Assembly (NCBI RefSeq): GCF_009498455.1
Contig: NZ_CP045644.1
Coordinates: forward strand, 5,831,001-5,895,000
Reading direction: 5' to 3'
Source of the DNA: Variovorax paradoxus
GTDB lineage: Bacteria > Pseudomonadota > Gammaproteobacteria > Burkholderiales > Burkholderiaceae_C
DNA: 64,000 bases
Shown here one piece after another: positions 25,330 to 33,504 of this stretch; within the stretch, counting starts at the first letter, position 1; every line of letters starts with the position of its first letter. The notes below the pieces were generated by a model. It was not told the DNA's origin. It did no database searches and saw only the letters and a list, made by a program, of their open reading frames with translations. Made by a program: the position numbers and the translations under genes.

Positions 25330-25551
25330 TTGCGTGCTCCTTGGCGTGGATGAAGCGCCGCAGGCTCGCACGCACGGCGACGCGCGCGTTGTAGGAAAAG
25401 GATCAAAACCGCGTGCCATCATTTCTGTCGCGCGACCCACCGGGTTTTTCGTTTTTACCGGTCGAAATCGGGCACTTGTCTGACGGCGGCGCCGTGCCGA
25501 TGCCGTAGGTTGGCTCGCATGTCCAACGATGTCGAGCCCACGGAGGTGACC

Positions 25552-25836
25552 ATGCCGACAACCAGCAAGCGCCAGCCACAGACCCCGCAGCCGGACACAT
25601 CCGGCAGCAGCAGCAACACCCCCCGCAGCGATGCGCCCGAACAGGCCGTGCCGCCCGCCTCCGACGGCAGCGGCACGCAGCAGGCGATGCAGGGGGACGC
25701 GGCCGACCCGGCCTCGCGCGAAGAGCGGGTGCGCCAGGCGGCCTACGACGCCTGGCTGCGCCGCGGCGGCGAGCCGGGCGACGAGGTGCAGGACTGGCTC
25801 GACGCCGAAGCGAAGGTCGACCGCCAGAAGGGCTGA
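25552..25836 (+). CDS. DUF2934 family small protein
   Basis: 94 residues. A disordered Gln/Pro/Ser N-terminus is followed by the DUF2934 core EERVRQAAYDAWLRRGGEPG and DEVQDWLDAEAKV. The start at 25552 is fixed by GGAGGTGACC directly before the ATG; an in-frame ATG at 25519 lacks a site. Function unknown. Confidence 0.75.
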   Translation: MPTTSKRQPQTPQPDTSGSSSNTPRSDAPEQAVPPASDGSGTQQAMQGDAADPASREERVRQAAYDAWLRRGGEPGDEVQDWLDAEAKVDRQKG

Positions 25837-25854
25837 AGACCGCCGAACTGCGCG

Positions 25855-26022
25855 CTAGTCCTTCGGCGTCAGCTGCCCCGCCGCGCCGCCGGCGGTCGAG
25901 TTGCCGGCCTTGCCGACCGACGCGCCTTCGCGCGTGGTCCGCGTCGGGGTCGGCCCTTCCTTCTTCGCGGGCGCAGGCTGCCGGGGCGCAACGGGCTTTG
26001 TCGTGCGGGATGGCGTGGTCAT
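25855..26022 (-). CDS. tiny basic disordered protein
   Basis: 55 residues rich in Thr, Pro, Lys and Arg, with no hydrophobic core and a Gly/Ala C-terminus. AAGGAG lies 8 nt before the ATG. Convergent with the DUF2934 gene, 18 bp apart. No family recognised; its composition is like the other disordered proteins here. Confidence 0.55.
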   Translation of the reverse strand: MTTPSRTTKPVAPRQPAPAKKEGPTPTRTTREGASVGKAGNSTAGGAAGQLTPKD

Positions 26023-26235
26023 CGGGTGTGCTCCTTCCCGCCACTGCAGCGGGTCGGCCCGAGGGTGAACGCGCACGGCGCGCCCGGTGTCGGACGCCGC
26101 CGGATCGCGTCGGAAGTGGCCGCCCCGCGTGGCGCGCCGCCGACCGATGGTGCGCAGGCATGCCGATTGCCGGGGATTGCCGGGACAAGCGTGCTCTTTT
26201 CCTTTCCCTCGACCTTCATCACCCAGGCAGTCCGC

Positions 26236-26541
26236 ATGAGAAAAAAGATCACAGCGCGAGACCTTCGCGCGGCCGAGTACTACCAGCTGCTCGAACGTCT
26301 GTCCCTCCGGCAATTGCCGGTGGTGTGCAGTGCGCCGGAAGACATCCACCGCATCCTGGCGCTGCGCAGCGCGTCGCTGCTGGAGGCGCTGACCGAGCCG
26401 CCGGAACTGCTGCGCACCGGCGAGCGGCGCATCGCACGCGCCGTGGTGACCGCCATCACCTCCGAAGGCCGCAACGCGCTCGCGCGCGGCAGCCGGCATG
26501 CGTCGTCCCCGCTGCGGGCGTCGTCGATGCAGCGCGCATGA
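26236..26541 (+). CDS. small winged-helix-like protein, copy C
   Basis: 101 residues of unknown function. The segment LPVVCSAPEDIHRILALRSA, then SLLEAL and AVVTAITSEGRNAL repeats the layout of the proteins at 15500-15718 and 46911-47246 (LP.., DI, A.L..A, IT..GR..L). A basic N-terminus (MRKKITARDLRAAEYY) precedes it. The ribosome site is weak. Its stop overlaps the next start (ATGA). Confidence 0.55.
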   Translation: MRKKITARDLRAAEYYQLLERLSLRQLPVVCSAPEDIHRILALRSASLLEALTEPPELLRTGERRIARAVVTAITSEGRNALARGSRHASSPLRASSMQRA

Positions 26542-26813
26542 CCCGCTACGGCGACGAGGCCGGTGCCGCGGCCGGTGAAGCGGACCGTCATGCACGCATC
26601 GAGCGGCTCACGCGCACGCTCGCGCACCAGTGCGCCGACGAGTCGGTGGCGCGCGAGCAGGTCGATGTGTGGCTGGACGCCGTGCGCCTGGCGCTGCGCG
26701 ACGGCGGCGCGCTGCCGCCGCCCGGCGCGCGCACGCACTGGCGCTCTTGCGTGGACAAGCTCGACGCAGCGCTGATCGCGCTGGAGTCGCTCACGCGCCG
26801 GCGCGCCAACTGA
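26538..26813 (+). CDS. small helical protein, unknown
   Basis: 91 residues with three predicted helices (RIERLTRTLAHQCADESVAR, VDVWLDAVRLALRDG, SCVDKLDAALIALESLTRR). It starts within the ATGA overlap of the preceding gene, so the two are coupled and may act together. No family recognised. Confidence 0.55.
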   Translation: MTRYGDEAGAAAGEADRHARIERLTRTLAHQCADESVAREQVDVWLDAVRLALRDGGALPPPGARTHWRSCVDKLDAALIALESLTRRRAN

Positions 26814-26858
26814 AGAAGGAAGCAGCGGCGCGTTTCGCGCCCGCTGTTTCTCTTCTTC
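26812..26858. terminator. bidirectional hairpin terminator
   Basis: Nested inverted repeat between two convergent genes. An outer stem GAAGAAG/CTTCTTC surrounds an inner stem AGCGGCGCG/CGCGCCCGCT (one bulge) with a TTT loop, and a T/C-rich run follows. It overlaps the last codons of the flanking genes. Confidence 0.65.
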
Positions 26859-27894
26859 AGAGCCGCCCGATCGCCGCCTTCAGTTCGTCGATCGACGCGG
26901 GCTTGGGCAGGTGCGCATCGAAGCCGGCTTCGAGCGCGCGGCGTGCATCCACGCGGCGGCCGTAGCCCGTCATCGCGATGGACGGCAGGTCGCGCGTGGC
27001 CTCCTGGCGCCGCACTTCGGCGATCAGCGCGAAGCCGTCCATGCCCGGCATGCCGAGGTCGGACACCAGCAGGTCGTAGCGCGCCTTCTGCAGCAGCACC
27101 AGCGCCTCCTCGCCGCTGGCCGCCGTGTCGACGGTGGCCCCTTCCAGCCGCAGCACCTCGGCAAAGGGCGCCAGGGCGTCGGCGTAGTCGTCCACCGCGA
27201 GCACGCGCCAGCCGCGCAGGTCGACGCCGGTGGGCGCCGCCTCGGGCGCCGCCGGCACGTCGGTGCCGACCTGCGGCAGCCACACGCTGAACTGCGCGCC
27301 GCGGCCGGCGCCCTCGGAGTGCGCTTGCGCACGCCCGCCGTGCGCCACGGCCAGCTCGTAGACCAGCGCCAGGCCGATGCCCAGGCCGCCGTTGGGCGGC
27401 GCGGTGCCCTGCGTGGCGTCCTGCGCCGCCTGGTTGAACATGCCGAACACATGCGGCAGGAAATCGGCCGCGATGCCGCAACCGGTGTCGGTGACGGTGA
27501 GCCGCGCAAAGCCGTCCTCGCCCGCGACGCGCACCGTGATGCGGCCGCCGTCAGGGGTGAACTTGGCGGCGTTGCTCAGCAGGTTCCATGCGATCTGCTC
27601 CACGCGCACGCGGTCGCCGTGACAGACCACGCCGTCCTCGCACTGCACGTCGAGCACGAGGGTCTTGCCCGGCACGTTCGCCACGGCGGCGCTGGCCGCC
27701 GTGCGCACCAGGTCGCCGAAATCGACCGCCACGCGGTTCAGCCGCAGCTTGCCGGTGCGGATGCGCGAGAGGTCGAGCAGGTCGTTGATGATGCGCGACT
27801 GGCTGCTCACCGCTCGCCGTATCGCATCGCCCAGGCGCTGCACCGACGGGTTCTCGGCGGTCAGCGGCAGGCGCATGAGCAGCTCGGCATTCAT
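26857..27894 (-). CDS. hybrid kinase 1, 3' part: DHp helix 2, HATPase and receiver (split by duplication)
   Basis: 345-residue ORF holding the second half of a histidine kinase. It starts at MNAELLMRL, just after the phospho-acceptor helix, continues with SQSRIINDLLDLSRIRTG, then the HATPase (N box [13 protein letters not shown] boxes DTGCGIA and GGLGIGLALV) and a receiver domain (LAVDDYADAL, phospho-Asp in LLVSDLGMPGMDGF, Lys in LPKP). It is separated from its 5' part by an 11-bp tandem duplication. Its ATG at 27894 overlaps the upstream stop as ATGA, so it may be translated as a separate polypeptide. By comparison with the intact paralogue at 36966-41642, both ORFs were once one gene. Confidence 0.85.
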   Translation of the reverse strand: MNAELLMRLPLTAENPSVQRLGDAIRRAVSSQSRIINDLLDLSRIRTGKLRLNRVAVDFGDLVRTAASAAVANVPGKTLVLDVQCEDGVVCHGDRVRVEQIAWNLLSNAAKFTPDGGRITVRVAGEDGFARLTVTDTGCGIAADFLPHVFGMFNQAAQDATQGTAPPNGGLGIGLALVYELAVAHGGRAQAHSEGAGRGAQFSVWLPQVGTDVPAAPEAAPTGVDLRGWRVLAVDDYADALAPFAEVLRLEGATVDTAASGEEALVLLQKARYDLLVSDLGMPGMDGFALIAEVRRQEATRDLPSIAMTGYGRRVDARRALEAGFDAHLPKPASIDELKAAIGRL

Positions 27895-27907
27895 CTGGCA
27901 TTCATCT
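27886..27907. repeat. 11-bp tandem duplication causing a frameshift
   Basis: GGCATTCATCT occurs twice in direct succession (plus-strand reading). On the coding (minus) strand this doubles AGATGAATGCC. Removing one copy restores the frame through LNLIQMNAELLMRL, the expected continuous histidine-kinase DHp sequence. Insertion of 11 bp shifts the frame and creates the ATGA stop/start overlap. Confidence 0.92.
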
Positions 27908-30900
27908 GGATCAGGTTGAGCGGCTGCTTCAGTTCGTGCGACATCACGGCCAGGAAGCGGTCCTTGAGCTCGTTGGCCATCTGCGCATTGAGGCTGGCCT
28001 TCTTCTCCTTGACGAGCCGGTGCTCCTGGGCCAGCTCCTGCTGCTTGGTGCCCGTCATGTCGCGCGCGATCTTGGCGAAGCCGCCGCCCGCGCTTTCCTC
28101 GAGCAGCGTCATCACGCCGCTGCAGTAGAAGCGGCTGCCGTCCTTGCGCAGGTGCCAGCGCTCGTCCTCCGCCCGGCCGGTTTCGGCGGCAAGGCGCATC
28201 TCCTGTTCGGGCACGCCGTGCGCCTGGTCTTCCGGCGTGAAGATGGTGGCGATGGGCTGCTGCAGCATCTCGTCCTCGGCGTAGCCGAAGATGCGCTGGG
28301 CGCCGCGGTTCCAGGTCGTGATGCGCCCGGCCGTGTCGGTGGTGACGATCGCGAAATCGCGCGTGGTCGCGGCCACCAGGCGCAGGCGCTCCTCGCCGGC
28401 GCGCACGCGTTCCTCGGCCGCGCGCAGGTCGGTGATGTCGAAGAAGTTGAGGATCGCGCCCTCGATCTTGTCGTCCGCCGTGCGGTACGGAAGGATGCGC
28501 GCAATGTAGTGCCGCCCGTCGGTGCTGGTCACCTGCCGCTCGATCGTGCGCAGGTCCTTGAAGGCCGAGGCCGTGTCGTCGGCCAATTCGGCGTAGTCCA
28601 GGCGGCTCGTGATGTCGAACAGCGAACGGCCCAGGTCGGTCGGGATCAGGTTGAACAGCTTCGCGGCCTGCGGCGTGTAGCGCTTGACGTGCATGCCGCG
28701 GTTCACGAACACCGTGGCGATCTCGGACGACGAGATCAGGTTCTGCAGGTCGTCGTTGATGTGGCCGCGCTCCTCGACCTTCACCTTGAGCTCGTAGTTC
28801 ACCGTCACGAGCTCTTCGTTCATCGACTGGAGTTCTTCCTTGCTGGTCTCCAGTTCCTCGGTGGCCGAGCGCAGCTCTTCGTTGATCGCCTGCAGCTCCT
28901 CGTTCGACGCCTTCAGCTCCTCGGTGGAAGTTTCGGAATGCTCGATGGTGTCCTGCAGGTGCATCTTGAGCTGGCGGATCTCGTCCTCGAGCTGGCCGAT
29001 GAGCAGCGTGCGCGCCGAATCGTCCGACTCGCCGGTGCGCAGCGGCATGCTTTCTTCGACCTCGTCGAACACCACGAGGATGAGGCCGCTCTTGCCATCC
29101 TTGCTGTCGGGGTGCGGCGGCAGCGGACGCACCGTGATGTTCAGGAACACCTGCTTGCCGTCTTCCTGGCGCTGCACGATGCGCGTCTCGACGCTGCGCG
29201 CGGACTGCGAGGCCTTGAACAGCGCCGTGCGCAGCTCGATGCGGATGTCCGGGCGCACGTTGTTCAGCAGGTTGTTCGACGGCTCGCCGCTGGCGCGCTC
29301 GAGAAAGCGCCCGACCCCGTTCGACAGGTGCAGCACCTCGTGCTGGCTGTTGATCAGCACGCTCGGCGGCGAAAACTGCTCGATGGCGCGCTGGTGCATT
29401 TCGGCCGTGGCCGGCGCATCGCCCGTGCGCCGCAGCGCACCGCGCGGCGGCTCGGGCAGCACGCCGGGCGCGGACAGCACCGGCGACTCGCTGATCAGCG
29501 GCATGTGCCGCCCGTTCGGGAGCCCCGGATTCACGCGGAAGATCCGGTGCTTCTTGTCGACGGCCGTGAACAGGCTGCCCACCGCGTCCGTCGATTCCGA
29601 GGTGCCCATGAACAGGCAACCGCCCTCGCGCAAGGCGATGCGGAACATCTCGAGCACGTGCGCCTGCGCCGAGCGGTCCAGGTAGATCAGCAGGTTGCGG
29701 CAGCAGATGAGGTCCAGCCGCGAGAACGGCGGATCGCGCAACAGGTTGTGCAGTGCGAACAGCACCGGCTCGCGCACCGAGGCGGACACCCGGTACTGGC
29801 CCTGCTCGCCCACGAAGAACTGGCGCAGGCGCGCGGGCGTCATGTCCTGGGCGATGCCCTGCGCATAGATGCCCTTGCGCGCCACGGCGATGGCACGCTC
29901 GTCGATGTCGGTGGCAAAGACCTGGATCTCCAGCGGCTTGGCCTGCAGGTCGGCCTGCTCGCGCAGCAGCATGCTCAGCGAGTAGGCCTCTTCGCCGGTG
30001 GCGCAGCCCGCCACCCACACGCGCACCTGCTCGCCGGGCTGCTTGGCCTCGACGATGCGCCGGACGGCCTCGCGCTCGAGCGCCTCGAAGGCCTCGGGGT
30101 CGCGGAAGAAGTTGGTCACGCTGATCAGCATGTCCTGCAGCAGCAGCGGCGCCTCTTCGGCGTGCTCGCGCAGGAAGTCGCGGTACGACGGCAGGTCGGT
30201 CAGCCGGTTGACCTGCAGCCGGCGCTCGATGCGGCGCAGCACCGTCGCGCGCTTGTAGTGGCGGAAGTCGTGGCGCGTGTAGCCGCGCAGGTACGACATG
30301 ATGTCCTGCAGGGCCTTTTCGGCATCTGCCGAGGCCATCGGCCCCGCCGCGTCGGACACGAGGCCGGCCGGCTCCTCGGCGTCGGGCATGCGGATGTGGC
30401 GCGCACTGCGCCAGATGTCCACCAGCCGCTGCGGCATGTCGACCGCGGGCAGTTCGACATCGACCTGCCCGGTGGCGATGGCCGCGCGCGGCATGCCGTC
30501 GTGCGCCGCGTCCTCGGGCGTCTGGGCCATGGCGATGCCGCCGTGCTCCTTCACGCTCGTGAGCCCCACGGCGCCGTCGCTGCCGGTGCCCGACATCACG
30601 ATGCAGACCGCGCGCTCGCGGTGCACCTCGGCCAGGGTGCGAAAGAACAGGTCGATGGCGATGGGACGTCCGCCCGCCTGCCCGTTCGGCGCCACGCGCA
30701 GGTGGCCGTCGTTCATCAGCAGCGTGACGCCCGGCGGGATCACGTACACATGGTTGGCCTCGACCGGCATCGACTGGCTCACCGGCCGCACCGGCATGGC
30801 GGTGGCGCGCTGCAGGATCTCGGCCGCGCTGCTCTTGTGTGTGGGCGACAGGTGCAGGATGACCACGAAGGCCATGCCGGCGTCGGCCGGCATGCGTTCG

Positions 30901-31037
30901 AGGAACCGGATCACCGATTCCAGTCCGCCGGCCGAACCGCCGATGCCCACCACCGGGAACTTCAGGTGGCTGGGGACGAGGTTGGACGGCGCGGCAACGG
31001 CGGACGAAAGGGAAGCGGCGGGTCCTTGAGGGGGCAT
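27891..31037 (-). CDS. hybrid kinase 1, 5' part: CheB-CheR-coiled coil-PAS-H-box
   Basis: 1048 residues. The CheB methylesterase domain (about 25-205) is intact: Ser in VVGIGGSAGGLES, His in VVILHLSPTH, Asp in VMSGTGSDGAVG. The CheR methyltransferase domain (about 265-510) has [34 protein letters not shown] and [10 protein letters not shown] long heptad coiled coil of repeated xxNEELxxxxEEL units follows, then two PAS domains, and the protein ends a few residues after the H-box FLAVMSHELKQPLNLIQ. It lacks an ATPase; that lies in the next ORF. The start at 31037 is a plausible ATG with a weak ribosome site. It probably senses a cytoplasmic signal and controls a stress or sigma-54 circuit; the target is unknown. 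Confidence 0.88.
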   Translation of the reverse strand: MPPQGPAASLSSAVAAPSNLVPSHLKFPVVGIGGSAGGLESVIRFLERMPADAGMAFVVILHLSPTHKSSAAEILQRATAMPVRPVSQSMPVEANHVYVIPPGVTLLMNDGHLRVAPNGQAGGRPIAIDLFFRTLAEVHRERAVCIVMSGTGSDGAVGLTSVKEHGGIAMAQTPEDAAHDGMPRAAIATGQVDVELPAVDMPQRLVDIWRSARHIRMPDAEEPAGLVSDAAGPMASADAEKALQDIMSYLRGYTRHDFRHYKRATVLRRIERRLQVNRLTDLPSYRDFLREHAEEAPLLLQDMLISVTNFFRDPEAFEALEREAVRRIVEAKQPGEQVRVWVAGCATGEEAYSLSMLLREQADLQAKPLEIQVFATDIDERAIAVARKGIYAQGIAQDMTPARLRQFFVGEQGQYRVSASVREPVLFALHNLLRDPPFSRLDLICCRNLLIYLDRSAQAHVLEMFRIALREGGCLFMGTSESTDAVGSLFTAVDKKHRIFRVNPGLPNGRHMPLISESPVLSAPGVLPEPPRGALRRTGDAPATAEMHQRAIEQFSPPSVLINSQHEVLHLSNGVGRFLERASGEPSNNLLNNVRPDIRIELRTALFKASQSARSVETRIVQRQEDGKQVFLNITVRPLPPHPDSKDGKSGLILVVFDEVEESMPLRTGESDDSARTLLIGQLEDEIRQLKMHLQDTIEHSETSTEELKASNEELQAINEELRSATEELETSKEELQSMNEELVTVNYELKVKVEERGHINDDLQNLISSSEIATVFVNRGMHVKRYTPQAAKLFNLIPTDLGRSLFDITSRLDYAELADDTASAFKDLRTIERQVTSTDGRHYIARILPYRTADDKIEGAILNFFDITDLRAAEERVRAGEERLRLVAATTRDFAIVTTDTAGRITTWNRGAQRIFGYAEDEMLQQPIATIFTPEDQAHGVPEQEMRLAAETGRAEDERWHLRKDGSRFYCSGVMTLLEESAGGGFAKIARDMTGTKQQELAQEHRLVKEKKASLNAQMANELKDRFLAVMSHELKQPLNLIQMNAR

Positions 31038-31278
31038 GAAGTCTCGCTGGCGGGGGAAAGCGATGTGTGCCGCTGGGCGGCCCGGAAGAGATGGATTTTG
31101 CCCGCTTCCACGCCCCCCGGGTGCCTCGCAGCCCCGCGCCGGCGCCCCACGCACCGCCAGCACGCGCCGTGGGTTTTGTCCGACGCCCGGACGCGCAAGC
31201 CACGCGCGCACGCGGCGCAGGAATCGCCCAAAGGTCGAAGGCCCCCGATCGACGATCGACCGCCCGCAGGAGCCGCCC

Positions 31279-32331
31279 GTGTCCCCCTTGTCCGCCGCCC
31301 ATCCCACCCCGCCCACCTCACAGGCATCGCCATCGCCCGAGGGCCCCGCCGACGCCACGCCGCACCTGCTGCGCCAGGTGGTGGTGCTCACCGGCGCCTC
31401 CAGCGGCATCGGCCGCGCCACGGCCCTGGCCTTTGCCTCGCAGGGCGCCTCGCTCGTGCTGGCCGCGCGCAACCGCGAGGCGCTGCAGACGGTGGCCGCC
31501 GATTGCGAGCGGGCCGGCGCGCGCGTGCTCGTGGTGCCGACCGACGTGACCGATGCCGGGGCCGTGTCGGCGCTCGCGCAGGCGGCCATCACCCACTTCG
31601 GTCACGTGGACATGTGGATCAACAACGTGGGCGTCGGCGCCGTCGGCCGCTTCGAGGACACGCCGCTGGCCTCGCACCGCCGCGTGGTCGAAGCCAACCT
31701 GCTGGGCCACATGCACGGCGCGTACGCCGTCGTGCCGCACTTTCGCGCGCGCGGGCGCGGCACGCTGGTCCACATGATCTCGCTGGGCGGCTGGGTGGGC
31801 ACGCCCTACGCCACCGCCTACACGGCGAGCAAGTTCGGCATTCGCGGGTTCTCCGAATCGCTGCGCGCGGAACTGGCGGACTGCCCCGGCATCCACGTCT
31901 GCGAGGTGTTCCCGACCTTCGTCGACTCGCCCGGCATGTCGCACGGCGCGAACTACAGCGGGCACCGCGTGGGGCCGCCGCCGCCGGTGGTGGACCCGCG
32001 CCGCGTGGCCGCCGCGCTGGTCGGGCTGGCCACACGGCCGCGCGCACGCACCTACATCGGCGCGCCGGCACGCCCCGGCATCCTGATGCACGCACTCGCG
32101 CCGAACCTGATGGCGCGCCTGCTCGGACGCGTGGGCAGCGCCGCCATGCGCCGCGCCCCGCCCGCCGAACGCAGCGACGGCAACCTGTTCGAGCCCTCGC
32201 GCGGCTGCGCCATCGACGGGGGCTTTCGCAAGAAGGCCGGGCCCGCGCGCGCGGTGTGGCTCGGCCTCGGCGCGCTCGGGGCCGTGGCGGCCACGCGTTA
32301 CGTCCTCAGACACGCAAGGAGCACACGATGA
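31279..32331 (+). CDS. short-chain dehydrogenase/reductase with C-terminal extension
   Basis: 350-residue NAD(P)-dependent SDR. The cofactor motif is VVVLTGASSGIGRATALA, the NNVG motif is MWINNVGVGAVG and the active site is ATAYTASKFGIRGFSES. Beyond the fold, a basic C-terminal extension ends in a hydrophobic helix (AVWLGLGALGAVAATRYVL) that may tether it to the membrane. The start is GTG at 31279 with AGGAG upstream. It overlaps the next gene by ATGA. Substrate unknown. Confidence 0.85.
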   Translation: MSPLSAAHPTPPTSQASPSPEGPADATPHLLRQVVVLTGASSGIGRATALAFASQGASLVLAARNREALQTVAADCERAGARVLVVPTDVTDAGAVSALAQAAITHFGHVDMWINNVGVGAVGRFEDTPLASHRRVVEANLLGHMHGAYAVVPHFRARGRGTLVHMISLGGWVGTPYATAYTASKFGIRGFSESLRAELADCPGIHVCEVFPTFVDSPGMSHGANYSGHRVGPPPPVVDPRRVAAALVGLATRPRARTYIGAPARPGILMHALAPNLMARLLGRVGSAAMRRAPPAERSDGNLFEPSRGCAIDGGFRKKAGPARAVWLGLGALGAVAATRYVLRHARSTR

Positions 32332-32564
32332 AGCCAACCGACACCCCGACCCCCGACCCCGCCCGCGGCGGCCAGCGCGTGCAGCCGCCCGACGCGGTGA
32401 ACGGCGAAGAACCCGCCGTCGCCCCCCGCGATGCGCAGGGCCTGCGCCGTGCGATGCGCGACGCCACCGGGCGCGATGCCCCGTCTCCCGAGGCCGACAG
32501 CCCCGACGCGCTGAAGCGGCGTGCCGCACGCGGCACGCCGCGCGAGAACGACGCCGGCGCCTGA
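32328..32564 (+). CDS. small disordered hydrophilic protein
   Basis: 78 residues, rich in Pro, Asp, Ala and Arg, with no predicted fold. Its start is within the ATGA overlap with the SDR stop, and AAGGAG lies 6 nt before it. A hairpin with a T-run follows immediately. Function unknown; hydrophilin-like composition. Confidence 0.6.
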   Translation: MKPTDTPTPDPARGGQRVQPPDAVNGEEPAVAPRDAQGLRRAMRDATGRDAPSPEADSPDALKRRAARGTPRENDAGA

Positions 32565-32598
32565 ACGGGCGGCAGCGGCCGTTCCGCTTTTTTCTTTT
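32564..32598 (+). terminator. intrinsic terminator-like hairpin
   Basis: AACGG(G)C pairs with GCCGTT around loop GGCAGCG, followed by CCGC and a run of six T then C and four T. It separates the SDR/small-protein pair from the second SDR gene 24 bp further on. Confidence 0.65.
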
Positions 32599-32621
32599 CA
32601 CCGAACCCGACAGGACACGCC

Positions 32622-33494
32622 ATGACAGACCCTCGCCAGGCCGGCGCGCAGCCGCCCTTTTCCACACCCGCCCAGCAGCCGCCGGGCCTCGAATCGAAGA
32701 TGTCGCCGCCGCCCGATTTCGGCGAGCAGTCGTACGTGGGCAGCGGCAAGCTCCAGGGCAAGGCCGCGCTCATCACCGGCGGCGACAGCGGCATCGGCCG
32801 CGCGGTGGCGATCGCCTTTGCGCGCGAAGGCGCCGACGTGCTCATCTCGTACCTGCCCGAGGAAGAAGACGACGCGCGGGTCACGCGCGAATGGATCGAG
32901 CGCGCGGGCCGCCGCTGCGTGGCCGCGCCCGGCGACATCTGCGAGGAAGCGCATTGCCGCAAGCTCGTCGACCAGGCCTTCGATGCATTCGGCCGGCTCG
33001 ACGTGCTCGTCAACAACGCGGCCTTCCAGATGAGCCACAAGTCGCTCGACGAGATCTCGGCCGAGGAACTCGACCGCACCTTCCGCACCAACGTCTACGC
33101 CAACTTTTTTCTCAGCAAGGCCGCCGCGGCCCGCATGAAACCCGGCGCCTCGATCATCAGCACGGCCTCGGTCAACGCCGACAAGCCGAACGCCACGCTG
33201 GTGGCCTACGCCGCCACCAAGGGGGCGATCCAGAACCTCTCGGGCGGCATGGCGCAGCTGCTCGCCGAGAAGGGCATCCGCGTGAACTGCGTGGCCCCGG
33301 GGCCGTTCTGGACGCCGCTCATTCCCTCCACGCTGCCGCCCGAGAAGGTCAAGGAGTTCGGCAAGCAGACGCCGATGCAGCGCCCCGGCCAGCCGGCGGA
33401 ACTGCAGGCGGTGTACGTGCTGCTGGCCAGCGACCAGGCCAGCTACATCTCCGGCGCGACCATCCCGGTGACGGGCGGCGTGCCCTTCATCTGA
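32622..33494 (+). CDS. SDR oxidoreductase, general stress protein 39-like
   Basis: 290-residue SDR of the YhdG/GSP39 group. It has the characteristic N-terminal lead (PPGLESKMSPPPDFGEQSY), the cofactor motif ALITGGDSGIGRAVAIAF, VLVNNAAFQ, the catalytic YxxxK in VAYAATKGAIQNL, and a C-terminal ISGATIPVTGGVPF. Members in Bacillus are sigma-B stress proteins; the substrate is not known. The ribosome site is weak (CAGGAC). Confidence 0.88.
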   Translation: MTDPRQAGAQPPFSTPAQQPPGLESKMSPPPDFGEQSYVGSGKLQGKAALITGGDSGIGRAVAIAFAREGADVLISYLPEEEDDARVTREWIERAGRRCVAAPGDICEEAHCRKLVDQAFDAFGRLDVLVNNAAFQMSHKSLDEISAEELDRTFRTNVYANFFLSKAAAARMKPGASIISTASVNADKPNATLVAYAATKGAIQNLSGGMAQLLAEKGIRVNCVAPGPFWTPLIPSTLPPEKVKEFGKQTPMQRPGQPAELQAVYVLLASDQASYISGATIPVTGGVPFI

Positions 33495-33504
33495 GCGCGG
33501 CGAC

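Noticed and set aside
28041..31302. Upstream extension of the frame that encodes the HATPase-receiver part
   Set aside because: Only the region after the duplication is homologous; the rest of that frame is an out-of-frame reading of CheB-CheR-PAS.
27936..32564. 1542-codon plus-strand frame opposite hybrid kinase 1
   Set aside because: Low-complexity Val/His/Arg/Gln composition, no start signal, and it runs straight through the intergenic region and two SDR genes in another frame.
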